Shown piece by piece: positions 1 to 7,503 of a stretch of 64,000 bases of DNA; position 1 is the stretch's first letter; each line of letters begins with the position of its first letter. Source of the DNA: Streptomyces sp. MMG1121 (GTDB lineage: Bacteria; Actinomycetota; Actinomycetes; Streptomycetales; Streptomycetaceae); NCBI RefSeq assembly GCF_001280015.1, contig NZ_LGDV01000141.1, positions 67,478 through 131,477 on the forward strand, in the 5' to 3' direction. The notes beneath the pieces are model-generated. The model was not told where the DNA came from and did not search any database. It was given only the letters and a program-made list of their open reading frames with translations. Both the position numbers and the translations under genes were made by a program.

Positions 1-519
1 GCTCTGCAGGTCGGAGAGCCGGCCGGGACTCAGCCGGAACGGCGGCCTTCGCAACCACTCCTCGATACGGTGCACACCGCCCCGGAACTCGCCCGCCAGC
101 CGGGACGACTCGCCCGCCACCGCGTTGCCCACCAGGGCGAGCAGCGCCAGCAGGAGCAGCAGACTGCCCACCAGGGCGATGGCGACGCACAGCGGGCGCG
201 GCAGCACCCGGTCGAGCAGATCGGTCAGCGGGCGCAGGACGGCCGTCACGATCAGTGCGAGGAAGAGGGCCACGGCGATGAGCTCGAAGCTGCCGAGGAT
301 GCTGAAGACGCCGTAGACGACGATGCCGACGAGGATGAGCCGCCAGGCGTAGGCCGCCGCGACCCGCAGCCACGGCACCGTCCGCTCGGCCGCCGACACC
401 GGGTCGGGGCGCGTGGTGGACGGAAGCCGTACAGAGTACGCCGGCCGGCTGCCCGGGGCACTTCCCGTCCGGCGCCGCCCGCCCGCTCCCGCCGCCCGCC
501 GACGCGCATCGCCCACCAC
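1..519 (-). CDS. AI-2E family transporter, N-terminal part (cut by window edge)
   Basis: The minus-strand frame is open from a GTG at 519 to the left edge, giving 173 visible residues. A basic, low-complexity N-terminus of about 45 residues precedes hydrophobic segments near residues 51-70, 75-92 and 103-125, followed by the start of an amphipathic region (EWLRRPPFRL). The segment TAVLRPLTDLLDR between helices two and three is typical of AI-2E/PerM permeases (PF01594), multi-pass proteins exporting small molecules or ions. The start was chosen because GGAGAGGAG lies 8 nt upstream of GTG 519 and an in-frame stop sits at 523-525. The C-terminal half is outside the window, and the substrate cannot be inferred. 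Confidence 0.8.
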   Translation of the reverse strand, partial: MVGDARRRAAGAGGRRRTGSAPGSRPAYSVRLPSTTRPDPVSAAERTVPWLRVAAAYAWRLILVGIVVYGVFSILGSFELIAVALFLALIVTAVLRPLTDLLDRVLPRPLCVAIALVGSLLLLLALLALVGNAVAGESSRLAGEFRGGVHRIEEWLRRPPFRLSPGRLSDLQS

Positions 520-721
520 CGCTCACGGCTCCTCTCCGGCACACCGGCTGACGGTCGGTCACATCTAGAGAACCGTAAGCGCACGGTGCGGTAGGGCCCG
601 GACAACGCGCCCGCGCGTGCCCAGGGGCGGTGCTGGCCGGCCGTGAGTTCCGTCGACGTCGGTCCTCCGGAGTGTCGCGAGGGCGACGGGCCCCACAACT
701 CGGCACCAGCTCTTTGCCCAT

Positions 722-1405
722 TCATCTTTTGACGTCATCGAGAGATTCCAGGAACGTCACCGTCTCCCCGAGTGGCGCCCGGCCGATGCGGGCGTACGGC
801 GCCGACGGGTCCTCGTGCCCGATCGACAGGCCCGCGAACAGGACCAGGTTCTCCGGGGGCGACACGATCTGCGCGACCGTACGGTGGTACACGGACCACG
901 CCGTCTGCGCGCAGCTGTGCAGCCCTTCGGCGCGCAGCAGCAGCATCACCGTCTGCAGATACATCCCGAGGTCGGCCCATTGCGCCGATCCCATGTCGCG
1001 GTCGATGTAGCAGAGCAGGAGGCAGGGGGCGCCGAAGCAGTGCCAGTTCGCGGTGACGGCCGTCCGGCGGGCCTCCGTGTCCTCGCGCCGGATCCCGAGC
1101 GCACCGAAGCGCTGGGCGGCCGCCGCCGACCGGCGCTCCCGGTAGGGGGACTTGGGCTCCGGCGGATACATCCGGTACGCGCGCTCGTCGCCCGGATCAC
1201 CGGTCGCGGCCCGCTCGGCGGTGAGCTTCTTCAGCTCGGCCAGCGGGGCGCCGGTCAGCACATGGACGCGCCAGGGCTGGAGGTTGCCGCCGGAGGGAGA
1301 GCGCGCCGCACCGGCCAGGACCCGGTGCAGCACCGCGCGCGGGACCGGCACGTCCGTGAAGGCGCGCACCGCCCGCCGGCTCGCCACCGCCTCGTACACA
1401 TCCAC
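722..1405 (-). CDS. Nitroreductase family protein
   Basis: A 227-residue FMN-dependent nitroreductase-like oxidoreductase. The N-terminus VYEAVASRRAVRAFTD is the family signature in which the SRR residues contact FMN phosphate, and SPSGGNLQPWRVHV (about residues 36-49) is the second flavin/substrate motif. The C-terminal half carries GLHSCAQTAW and the SIGHEDP stretch seen in nitroreductases. An upstream in-frame GTG exists at 1435, but AGGAGG lies 8 nt before the GTG at 1405, so 1405 is preferred. The gene is divergent from the xylanase gene. The in vivo substrate (nitroaromatic, quinone or other) cannot be told from sequence. Confidence 0.88.
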   Translation of the reverse strand: MDVYEAVASRRAVRAFTDVPVPRAVLHRVLAGAARSPSGGNLQPWRVHVLTGAPLAELKKLTAERAATGDPGDERAYRMYPPEPKSPYRERRSAAAAQRFGALGIRREDTEARRTAVTANWHCFGAPCLLLCYIDRDMGSAQWADLGMYLQTVMLLLRAEGLHSCAQTAWSVYHRTVAQIVSPPENLVLFAGLSIGHEDPSAPYARIGRAPLGETVTFLESLDDVKR

Positions 1406-1648
1406 CCGTATGACCTCCTGGCCCACTGCGTCCACTGCCTTCCCCGCGCTGACGGACGCCGGGCGACGGATGTGACCGGCAGCCCGGGCTGGCGGCCAGC
1501 CGGTCCATCCGGGCGAAACATTCGGAGCTTGGATGGATGAATTCGATCAATCCGTTGCGACTTTTGAATCACGCCTGGAGAGGCTTACCTACTCATAGGG
1601 ATCCACCAGTGAATATGAGGATTGGCGAGCGAAATTCCGAATCCGAAT

Positions 1649-1701
1649 GTTTCGAAATATCTACCGAAACTATTGACAGTGAGCAGAAGTGGCCCAACAC
1701 T
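1649..1701 (+). promoter_or_regulatory. Promoter and inverted repeat upstream of the GH11 xylanase
   Basis: A TTGACA hexamer at 1673-1678 is followed after 17 bp by AACACT at 1696-1701, a plausible vegetative promoter. Just upstream an inverted repeat has arms GTTTCG (1649-1654) and CGAAAC (1665-1670). Repeats of the GAAA/TTTC type occur upstream of Streptomyces xylanase genes and bind sugar-responsive repressors, so this is a reasonable operator. The remainder of the 344-bp gap between the nitroreductase start and the xylanase is AT-richer than its surroundings and shows no gene. Confidence 0.5.
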
Positions 1702-1749
1702 CCCCACCAAGTCACACCCGCACCAGGCCATACGAGGAGGAGCCACGAC

Positions 1750-2421
1750 ATGAACGCGTTCGACCACGTGCTGAGCCGCCGGAACGCGGGCGCCCTGCTG
1801 CTGGGCGCCGCAGCCGGGCTGGCGCTGCCCGGCACCGCGCGCGCCGCCACGGTCATCACCACGAACCAGACCGGCACCGACAACGGCTACTACTACTCGT
1901 TCTGGACCGACGCCCAGGGCACGGTCTCCATGACCCTGGGCTCCGGCGGCAACTACAGCACCAGCTGGAGCAACACCGGCAACTTCGTCGCCGGCAAGGG
2001 CTGGAGCACCGGCGCCCGCAGGAACGTGACCTACTCGGGCAGCTTCAACCCGTCCGGCAACGGCTATCTGTCGCTGTACGGCTGGACGTCCGACCCGCTC
2101 GTCGAGTACTACATCGTCGACAACTGGGGCACCTACCGGCCCACGGGCACGTACAAGGGCAGTGTCACCAGCGACGGCGGCACCTACGACATCTACGAGA
2201 CGACGCGGTACAACGCCCCGTCCGTCGAGGGCACCAAGACCTTCAACCAGTACTGGAGCGTACGGCAGTCGAAGCGGACGGGCGGCACCATCACCACCGG
2301 CAACCACTTCGACGCCTGGGCCCGCGCCGGGCTGAACCTCGGCAGCTTCAGCTACTACATGATCCTCGCCACCGAGGGCTACCAGAGCAGCGGCAACTCC
2401 ACCATCACGGTGACGTCGTGA
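1750..2421 (+). CDS. GH11 endo-1,4-beta-xylanase, secreted, single domain
   Basis: A 223-residue secreted family 11 xylanase that cleaves beta-1,4 links in xylan. The N-terminus holds [15 protein letters not shown] and an AxA cleavage site near residue 32, a twin-arginine-type signal, as in the Tat-exported XlnC class. The mature part contains the GH11 signatures [16 protein letters not shown] with nucleophile Glu119 and [12 protein letters not shown] with acid/base Glu209, plus the thumb region ([14 protein letters not shown]). There is no carbohydrate-binding module or linker after the catalytic domain. ATG 1750 was chosen over the longer frame because AGGAGGAG sits upstream and the signal peptide starts there. 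An operator-like repeat and promoter precede it. Confidence 0.95.
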   Translation: MNAFDHVLSRRNAGALLLGAAAGLALPGTARAATVITTNQTGTDNGYYYSFWTDAQGTVSMTLGSGGNYSTSWSNTGNFVAGKGWSTGARRNVTYSGSFNPSGNGYLSLYGWTSDPLVEYYIVDNWGTYRPTGTYKGSVTSDGGTYDIYETTRYNAPSVEGTKTFNQYWSVRQSKRTGGTITTGNHFDAWARAGLNLGSFSYYMILATEGYQSSGNSTITVTS

Positions 2422-2425
2422 GGGC

Positions 2426-2615
2426 CGCGCGGCGCTCGCCGCCGGCGCGCTCACCGTCGGCGCCGCCCCGTCCCACGCTGCCACCCGCACCGGCTACGCC
2501 GCGGCCCACCCCGCCCCAGGTCCGGGCCGAGGCCACCCGGGCACTGGCGAGCCGCGGTCTGTGCGCGGGCGTGATCTCTGCGCAGACGGGCCACGCCGTC
2601 GCCCCCACGGGCTGA
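2426..2615 (+). pseudogene. Possible remnant of a secreted-protein gene after the xylanase
   Basis: The 377 bp between the xylanase stop and the next gene hold no intact gene. Directly after the xylanase stop one frame reads like a signal peptide without a start codon (RAALAAGALTVGAAPSHAAT). A second frame then reads QVRAEATRALASRG and ends at a TGA near 2615. The change of frame and missing start suggest a decayed short gene, but the evidence is only amino-acid texture and could be chance in GC-rich DNA. Nothing is recognised between 2616 and 2798 apart from a ribosome-binding site for the next gene. Confidence 0.25.
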
Positions 2616-2798
2616 ACCGGCCCGTGCTCCCGTCGGTAGGGCTGTTCGCCCGCCGTGCCGACGGGTTTCCCGCGCTCCCGTCACCTCCGGTGCTTCGCGC
2701 GCGCCGTCCCCAGTGCTTCGACCGCCGCCTTCCCCGCCCCCGTCCACATGGGATGGTGGTCCAGGTCCGCCCAGGCATCCGCACGAGAGGAACCGCAC

Positions 2799-3002
2799 AT
2801 GTTCGACGCCCTGAAGAACCTCAAGGAGCAGGCCGAGGACATCGCCGAGGCGCACGGCGACAAGATCGCCGACGGGCTGGAGAGGGTCGGTGACTTCGTC
2901 GACGACCGGACCGGGGGCAAGCACAGCGACACGATCGACACGGCCGTCGACAAGGCGCAGGACCTCGTCGAGAAGCTCGGCGAGAACGGCCACGAGCACT
3001 GA
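2799..3002 (+). CDS. Small MT0933/Rv0909-type antitoxin-like protein
   Basis: A 67-residue, highly charged helical protein starting MFDALKNLKEQAED with repeated acidic/lysine stretches and the segment DTIDTAVDKAQDL. This matches the PF14013 (MT0933-like antitoxin) family, common in actinobacteria, often alone and not beside a toxin. GAGAGGAA precedes the ATG by about 8 nt. No toxin-like gene adjoins it: the next gene is a convergent LysR regulator 19 bp away. The antitoxin label is the family name only; a general stress or structural role is equally possible. Confidence 0.75.
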   Translation: MFDALKNLKEQAEDIAEAHGDKIADGLERVGDFVDDRTGGKHSDTIDTAVDKAQDLVEKLGENGHEH

Positions 3003-3021
3003 CGCCCGGTCCCTGACCCGC

Positions 3022-3918
3022 TCACGCGGAGCGCGCGAGGTCCAGGCAGCAGCGCACGAAGTCCCGTACGACCGGATTGCGGTCGTCGGCCGGTGCCCAG
3101 GCCACACCCACCCGCGTCGGACTCACTCCCGTCACCGGCCGGTAGACCACGCCGGGGCGGGCGTAGAAGCGCGCGGCGGACTCGGGCGCGAGGGCGATGC
3201 CGTAGCCGCTGGCGATGGCGCTCAGCCAGTCGTCGGGCTGCTCGGTGACCGCGCCGACGCGGACCGGGTGGCCCTCTCGCTCGTCGGCGGCCAGCCAGTG
3301 GTCACGCCACGCCCCGGTCTCCTGCGGCGCGGCGACGAACGGCTCGTCCCACAGCTCGTGGAAGGCGATCTCGGCACGCCCCGCGAGCGGATGCCCGCTC
3401 GGTAGCGCCACCCAACGCGCCTCGCTGAACAGCACCTCCACCCGCAGATCGGCCTGGCCCGGGAACGGCAGCCGGAGCAGCGCCGCGTCCGCCTCGCCGT
3501 CGGCCAGACCCGCGCTCGGGTTCGTCCAGGCCGCCTGCCGGAGCTCGGCGCGCCAGCCGGGCCGCCGCCGGGCGAACTCGGCCACGATGTCCTGCGTCGC
3601 CTCGTTGGCCGCGCTCGCCACGAAGCCCACGCGCAGCACCCGCGCGGCCCGTCGGCCGGTGGCCTTCGTGGCCCGCAGGGCGTCGTCCCAGGAGGCGAGC
3701 AACTGCGGGGTCCGGCGCGCGAGTTCACGGCCTGCCTCGGTCAGTGCCATCCCGGTGCGCGAGCGGTCGAAGAGCCGTACCCCGAGCTGCTTCTCCAGCT
3801 GACGGATCTGCTTGGTCAGGGCCGGCTGGGACACGAACACGCGCTCGGCGGCACGGGTGAGACTGCCGTCCTCGGCGACGGCGAGGAACGAACGCAGCAG
3901 ACGCGTGTCGACATCCAT
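3022..3918 (-). CDS. LysR family transcriptional regulator
   Basis: A 298-residue LysR-type regulator. The winged helix-turn-helix covers residues 1-60 (MDVDTRLLRSFLAVAEDGSL then TRAAERVFVSQPALTKQIRQ), followed by the linker helix and a periplasmic-binding-protein-like effector domain (about 90-290). It is transcribed divergently from the DoxX-like gene across a 61-bp gap, the usual LysR arrangement, so that gene is the likeliest target. The effector is unknown. It ends 19 bp from the convergent small MT0933-type gene. Confidence 0.93.
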   Translation of the reverse strand: MDVDTRLLRSFLAVAEDGSLTRAAERVFVSQPALTKQIRQLEKQLGVRLFDRSRTGMALTEAGRELARRTPQLLASWDDALRATKATGRRAARVLRVGFVASAANEATQDIVAEFARRRPGWRAELRQAAWTNPSAGLADGEADAALLRLPFPGQADLRVEVLFSEARWVALPSGHPLAGRAEIAFHELWDEPFVAAPQETGAWRDHWLAADEREGHPVRVGAVTEQPDDWLSAIASGYGIALAPESAARFYARPGVVYRPVTGVSPTRVGVAWAPADDRNPVVRDFVRCCLDLARSA

Positions 3919-3979
3919 TCCTTCAGGTTATAGACGCCGGTATTGGACGGCACCGCGGCCTTCCGTCGAGGCTGGAGCC

Positions 3980-4330
3980 ATGGAAATCGCCTATCTGACC
4001 GTCACCTGCGCGGCCGTCATGGCCAACGCGGGCATCGCGGCGGCCGACTTCGCGAAGGCGCCGTTCGTGCTCGCCAACTCGGCCGAGGTCGGCGTACCGC
4101 GCACCTGGATCCCGCTGCTGGCGCTGCTCAAGGCGGCCGGAGCGGCCGGGCTGGTCCTCGGACTGCTCGGCGTACGCCCGCTGGGGATCGCGGCCGGTCT
4201 CGGACTGGTGCTGTTCTACGTCGGCGCGGTGACCGCCCACGTACGGGCGCGGGCGCTGCGCAACCTCGTCTTCCCCGTTCTCTTCCTCGCGCTGGCGGCG
4301 GGCGCGCTGGCCCTGGCGGTGGCCCGCTGA
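3980..4330 (+). CDS. DoxX-like small membrane protein
   Basis: A 116-residue integral membrane protein with four predicted helices; MEIAYLTVTCAAVMANAG opens helix one, and LLALLKAAGAAGLVLGLLGV and AAGLGLVLFYVGAVTAHVRA form the following hairpin. Length and pattern fit the DoxX_2/DoxX-like family, linked in other bacteria to thiosulfate:quinone metabolism and redox stress, though most members are uncharacterised. ATG 3980 follows GGCTGGAG; the longer upstream frame overlaps the LysR promoter. Divergent from the LysR gene; ends 9 bp before the convergent PP2C gene. Confidence 0.82.
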   Translation: MEIAYLTVTCAAVMANAGIAAADFAKAPFVLANSAEVGVPRTWIPLLALLKAAGAAGLVLGLLGVRPLGIAAGLGLVLFYVGAVTAHVRARALRNLVFPVLFLALAAGALALAVAR

Positions 4331-4339
4331 CCAGCGAGG

Positions 4340-5533
4340 TCACGGCAGCCGCTCCAGGGCCACCAGGGCCGCGTCGTCACCGAGGTCGTCGCGGACGTGG
4401 TGCAGGAGGTCACGGCGCAGGCCGGCCACCATCGCCTCCAGCGGCCGGCCCGTGTGGGCGCGTACCTGGGTGGCCAGATCGTGGAAGCGGCCGCGGCGGT
4501 CGCGGGCCTCGATGAAGCCGTCGGTGTACAGCACGAGACGGTCGCCGGGGCCGAACGGCACGGTCTGGGCGGCGGGCTGTGCCGCCAGCAGATCGCCGAG
4601 CCCGAGCGGCGCGCCGGGATGCTCGGGCTCGCAGGGGCGCACCTCGCCCGCGTGGACGAGGTACGGCTCGGGGTGGCCGCAGTGCACGATCCGGGCCACG
4701 GGCTCCTCGGGCGGAAACTCCACCAGCAGCGCCGTCGCGAACCGCTCCGTGAACAGGTGGCCCGTATCCCGGCCGACGGGCTCTTCCGGGTCGGGTGCGC
4801 CGTCCAGTGCGGCGATGTGCCGGCGGGCGCGGGCGTCCAGCTGCTCCGCCGCCTTCGTCAACGACGGCTCCCGGTAGGCCAGTTCACGAAACGCGCTGAG
4901 CAGGGTAGCGGTGGCGCCGACGGCCGGCAGTCCCTTGCCCCGTACGTCACCGATCAGGACCCGGGTGCCGTACGGCGTGCGCAGCGCCTCGTAGAAGTCG
5001 CCGCCGATCCGTGCCTCCGACTCGGCCGGCAGGTACACACCGGACAGGGCGAGCGAGTCGATCCGGCGCGGGAGCGGATGCATGAGGGCGCGCTGCGCGG
5101 TCTCGGCGACGCAGCGGATCTGGCGGAGCTGCCGCTCCCGGCGCTGCCACAGGGAGCACGCGGCCAGCGAGGTGAGTCCGACCACGAACAGGCCGGCGAG
5201 CGTGACGTTCGCGTCCGGCTGCCCATAGCTCCCGGCCTCCCACTGGAGCAGCAGCGTGCTCACGAGCACGGCGCAGGCCAGCACCGCCGTGCCCCACCAG
5301 GGGAGCAGGACGGCGGCCAGCACCGGGACGGCGGCCAGGACGGGCGCGACGTGCAGCCAGTCCGGGGTGAGCAGATCGGTGCCGACGACCACCGCCGTCA
5401 GCAGTACGGGAGCCGAGGCGAGGAACGCGCGCGAGCGGATCCGGCGGCGCCACGGTGCCGCGGGTTCCCGGTGCCGGCGCGGTACGGCGGACGAGGCGGA
5501 CGTGTCCTGGAGGTCGGTGGGGTGCGAGGTCAT
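4340..5533 (-). CDS. Membrane-anchored PP2C/SpoIIE-type serine phosphatase
   Basis: A 397-residue protein with an N-terminal membrane region (about residues 38-125, three to four helices) and a C-terminal PP2C domain of the SpoIIE/RsbU class (about 160-395). Metal-binding motifs are visible: ARIGGDFYEA, LIGDVRGKGLPAVG, RLVLYTDGFIEARD and DDLGDDAALVAL. Such enzymes usually dephosphorylate anti-anti-sigma factors in partner-switching cascades; with no HAMP, PAS or GAF sensor, the signal probably comes through the membrane segment. Its ATG overlaps the stop of the upstream FUSC-like gene (ATGA), so the two are cotranscribed. Confidence 0.92.
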   Translation of the reverse strand: MTSHPTDLQDTSASSAVPRRHREPAAPWRRRIRSRAFLASAPVLLTAVVVGTDLLTPDWLHVAPVLAAVPVLAAVLLPWWGTAVLACAVLVSTLLLQWEAGSYGQPDANVTLAGLFVVGLTSLAACSLWQRRERQLRQIRCVAETAQRALMHPLPRRIDSLALSGVYLPAESEARIGGDFYEALRTPYGTRVLIGDVRGKGLPAVGATATLLSAFRELAYREPSLTKAAEQLDARARRHIAALDGAPDPEEPVGRDTGHLFTERFATALLVEFPPEEPVARIVHCGHPEPYLVHAGEVRPCEPEHPGAPLGLGDLLAAQPAAQTVPFGPGDRLVLYTDGFIEARDRRGRFHDLATQVRAHTGRPLEAMVAGLRRDLLHHVRDDLGDDAALVALERLP

Positions 5534-6639
5534 CGTCTCGGGGTGGGCCGTAGCGGGTCGAGGATCCGGTGGGATCGGGCGGACGGGGCGGGCGTCGGCT
5601 CCGACAGGCAGGTCAGGGCCGATTCCAGGGGCCGCAGGAGACGCTGGTCCGTGGCGGCGCCGGGCGGCGGTTCACAGCCGGGGGCGCCGAGCCGGGCGAC
5701 GGCGTGCCGGGCGGCGGGCAGCGCGGGGTGCGGCCGGCCGCCCCGGCAGGAGTAGGCGCACAGGGCCGTCGTACGCAGCAGACGCGCGTACGGCCGTGCG
5801 AAGGCGGGGCCGGAGTCGTCGGCCGCGCCCGAGTCCGCCTCGAGGAGGCGGCCCGTCGCCGTCACCTGCCCGGCGACACCGGTCAGTGTGCGCAACACCC
5901 GGTGATCCAGGTGCCCGCGCCGGCGTCGGCGCCGGGCGGTCGGTCTGGGGTTCCAGCGCGTGCTCTCGTTCGCCTCGTCCACGGCGGTGCGGGCCCGGGC
6001 GAGAGCCGTGTCGAGGTCGTCCTCCCAGGCCGGTCCGAGTACGTTCCGTGGCCGCTCGTGCCGGACGACCGCGTCGGCCAGGCCGTCGAGGTGCCGGGCG
6101 ACCAGCAGCCGCAGGTCCTCCAGCGCCCGCTCGGCGGGCCGCGCGCGTACGGCGGGGAAGAGCAGCGCGCTGCACGCCAGGCCGAAGGCGATGCCCAGCA
6201 CGATCTCCGCGAGGTGGGTGCCCAGCTCGCTGGGGTGGCGGCCCCGGACCAGGGCGAACGTGATCAGGGCGGTGGTCGGGACGTGCAGTCCGTGGTGGCC
6301 GAGGAATCCGTGCCGGGCCAGCAGCACGGAGACGAAGACGACGAGCGCCAGTCCGGCCATGCCGGGCTCGGTGTACAGCGCGCCGGGTATGGCGACGAGG
6401 ACGCCGAGCAGGCATCCGGCGGCGTAACGCGTGGCGGCGCCGATCGTCGCCACCACCGTCGACTCGACGACCAGAAGGGCCGCGATGGCGCCCGCGTAGG
6501 GGTCGGAGACGTGCAGGAGCAGTACGCAGGTCTGCCAGGTCAGCCCGGCCGCCACGGTCGCCCGCGCGGCCTCGGCGCAGCCGGCCCGGCGGAGCCGGGA
6601 CAGGAGAGCGGAGCGCTGAGCGCTGTGCACGCTGTGCAT
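5530..6639 (-). CDS. FUSC-like aromatic acid exporter family membrane protein
   Basis: A 369-residue protein with an N-terminal set of six or so hydrophobic helices (VVESTVVATIGAATRYAAGC, LALVVFVSVLLARHG, EIVLGIAFGLACSALLFPA) and a long soluble, helical C-terminal part. This is half of the fusaric-acid-resistance/YccS plan, and the AVRARPAERALEDLRLLVARHL junction fits the family. The start at 6639 was preferred to the longer frame because AAAGGA is 12 nt upstream and the first 35 residues of the longer frame look non-coding. Cotranscribed with the PP2C gene through a 4-bp overlap. Substrate unknown. Confidence 0.8.
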   Translation of the reverse strand: MHSVHSAQRSALLSRLRRAGCAEAARATVAAGLTWQTCVLLLHVSDPYAGAIAALLVVESTVVATIGAATRYAAGCLLGVLVAIPGALYTEPGMAGLALVVFVSVLLARHGFLGHHGLHVPTTALITFALVRGRHPSELGTHLAEIVLGIAFGLACSALLFPAVRARPAERALEDLRLLVARHLDGLADAVVRHERPRNVLGPAWEDDLDTALARARTAVDEANESTRWNPRPTARRRRRRGHLDHRVLRTLTGVAGQVTATGRLLEADSGAADDSGPAFARPYARLLRTTALCAYSCRGGRPHPALPAARHAVARLGAPGCEPPPGAATDQRLLRPLESALTCLSEPTPAPSARSHRILDPLRPTPRR

Positions 6640-7503
6640 GTCGGGTCCGTGTCCTTTCCGCTGCGGTCGGGCCGCCCAGGATAATCGGACAAACGGGGCA
6701 TGTGGCAAATAAGGATTGTGTAGGCGCGGCCGTTCAAGTCTCAACAGAACGGCCGCTGTTCGTACCCCTGTCAGGTCGCTGTCAAGGCCCGTGAACTGCC
6801 GGTCCGCAGCCGTGGGGGCGCTGCCGGTGGGGGACGGTCATGTCCGAGGTTCCGTACGGTTCGTATGGTCCGGGTGGGTAGAGCGCGTCGAGCGGGTCGA
6901 GCCAGGGGTTCGGAATGCCGCCACTGCCGCCCGTGCCGTCGACGGAGAAGGCCGTGCGCGGCGGCGGTCCCTGCGCCGCCGTGGAGCGGCTGCGCGGCCT
7001 GGGCACCCGCATCGGCGGCCTGTCGAAGTCGTCGGGCGACGCGGACGGCAGCCTGGCCAGGACCGCCGGTCGCGCCGGGCGCAGCGGGAACGCGGGGGAG
7101 TACGCCTGCGGAGCCGCCCCCTATAAGGACGGGGACTCCAACGATGCCCAGAAGAGCCGTGCGACGACAGCGGCAGGAGCCACCCGCGGCGCACCCTCGG
7201 CCTCCCGGTGGGCACCACATACTTCGTGCACAGCCCCAACGGCGCCGGTACCGCCACCCTTGCCTCGGACATGGCCGAGCTCCGGTCCGGCTGCCTCTGC
7301 ACGGAGTGCGCCCACACCAGGCAGGCCCTGGGCTCCCGTTACCGACAGCAGCCCATACGCCGCAGACTTGTCTGGTCAAGTTTGGTCGTGGTTCTTCCGC
7401 CCGACAGCACGGACCACTACTCATGTCCCGTTCGTTGCGCACACTCAGGCCGTGAGGCCTTCGCTCTTCACGGCACCCTCACCAACGGGACGAGGTACCA
7501 CTC
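6640..7503. other. 864-bp gap with coding-like fragments but no confident gene
   Basis: No complete gene is recognised. Short stretches in different frames have coding-like codon use: a minus-strand stretch near 6782-6910 (NPWLDPLDALYPPGPYEPYG), a plus-strand stretch near 6960-7150 (GTRIGGLSKSSGDADGSL), and a plus-strand stretch from GTG 7208 to about 7345 (GTTYFVHSPNGAGTATLASD, with CLCTEC). After about 7345 third-position GC falls and no frame looks coding. The pieces may be relics of several small genes. A hairpin lies at 6726-6756, and the last 100 bp should hold the promoter of the phosphoesterase gene. Confidence 0.4.
6726..6756. repeat. Perfect 10-bp inverted repeat (hairpin)
   Basis: GCGGCCGTTC at 6726-6735 and GAACGGCCGC at 6747-6756 form a perfect stem around an 11-nt loop. 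It lies about 90 bp upstream of the FUSC-like gene start and does not follow a recognised gene, so it is not an obvious terminator. It could be an operator, or a terminator of a lost plus-strand or minus-strand gene in the adjoining decayed region. Confidence 0.6.

Noticed and set aside
2799..3002. Toxin-antitoxin pair
   Set aside because: The small MT0933-type protein has no adjoining toxin gene; neighbours are a xylanase and a LysR regulator.
6726..6756. tRNA T-arm-like text (GTTCAAGTC) inside the hairpin
   Set aside because: No acceptor stem, D-arm or anticodon arm can be built around it; the 10-bp stem is too long for a T-arm.
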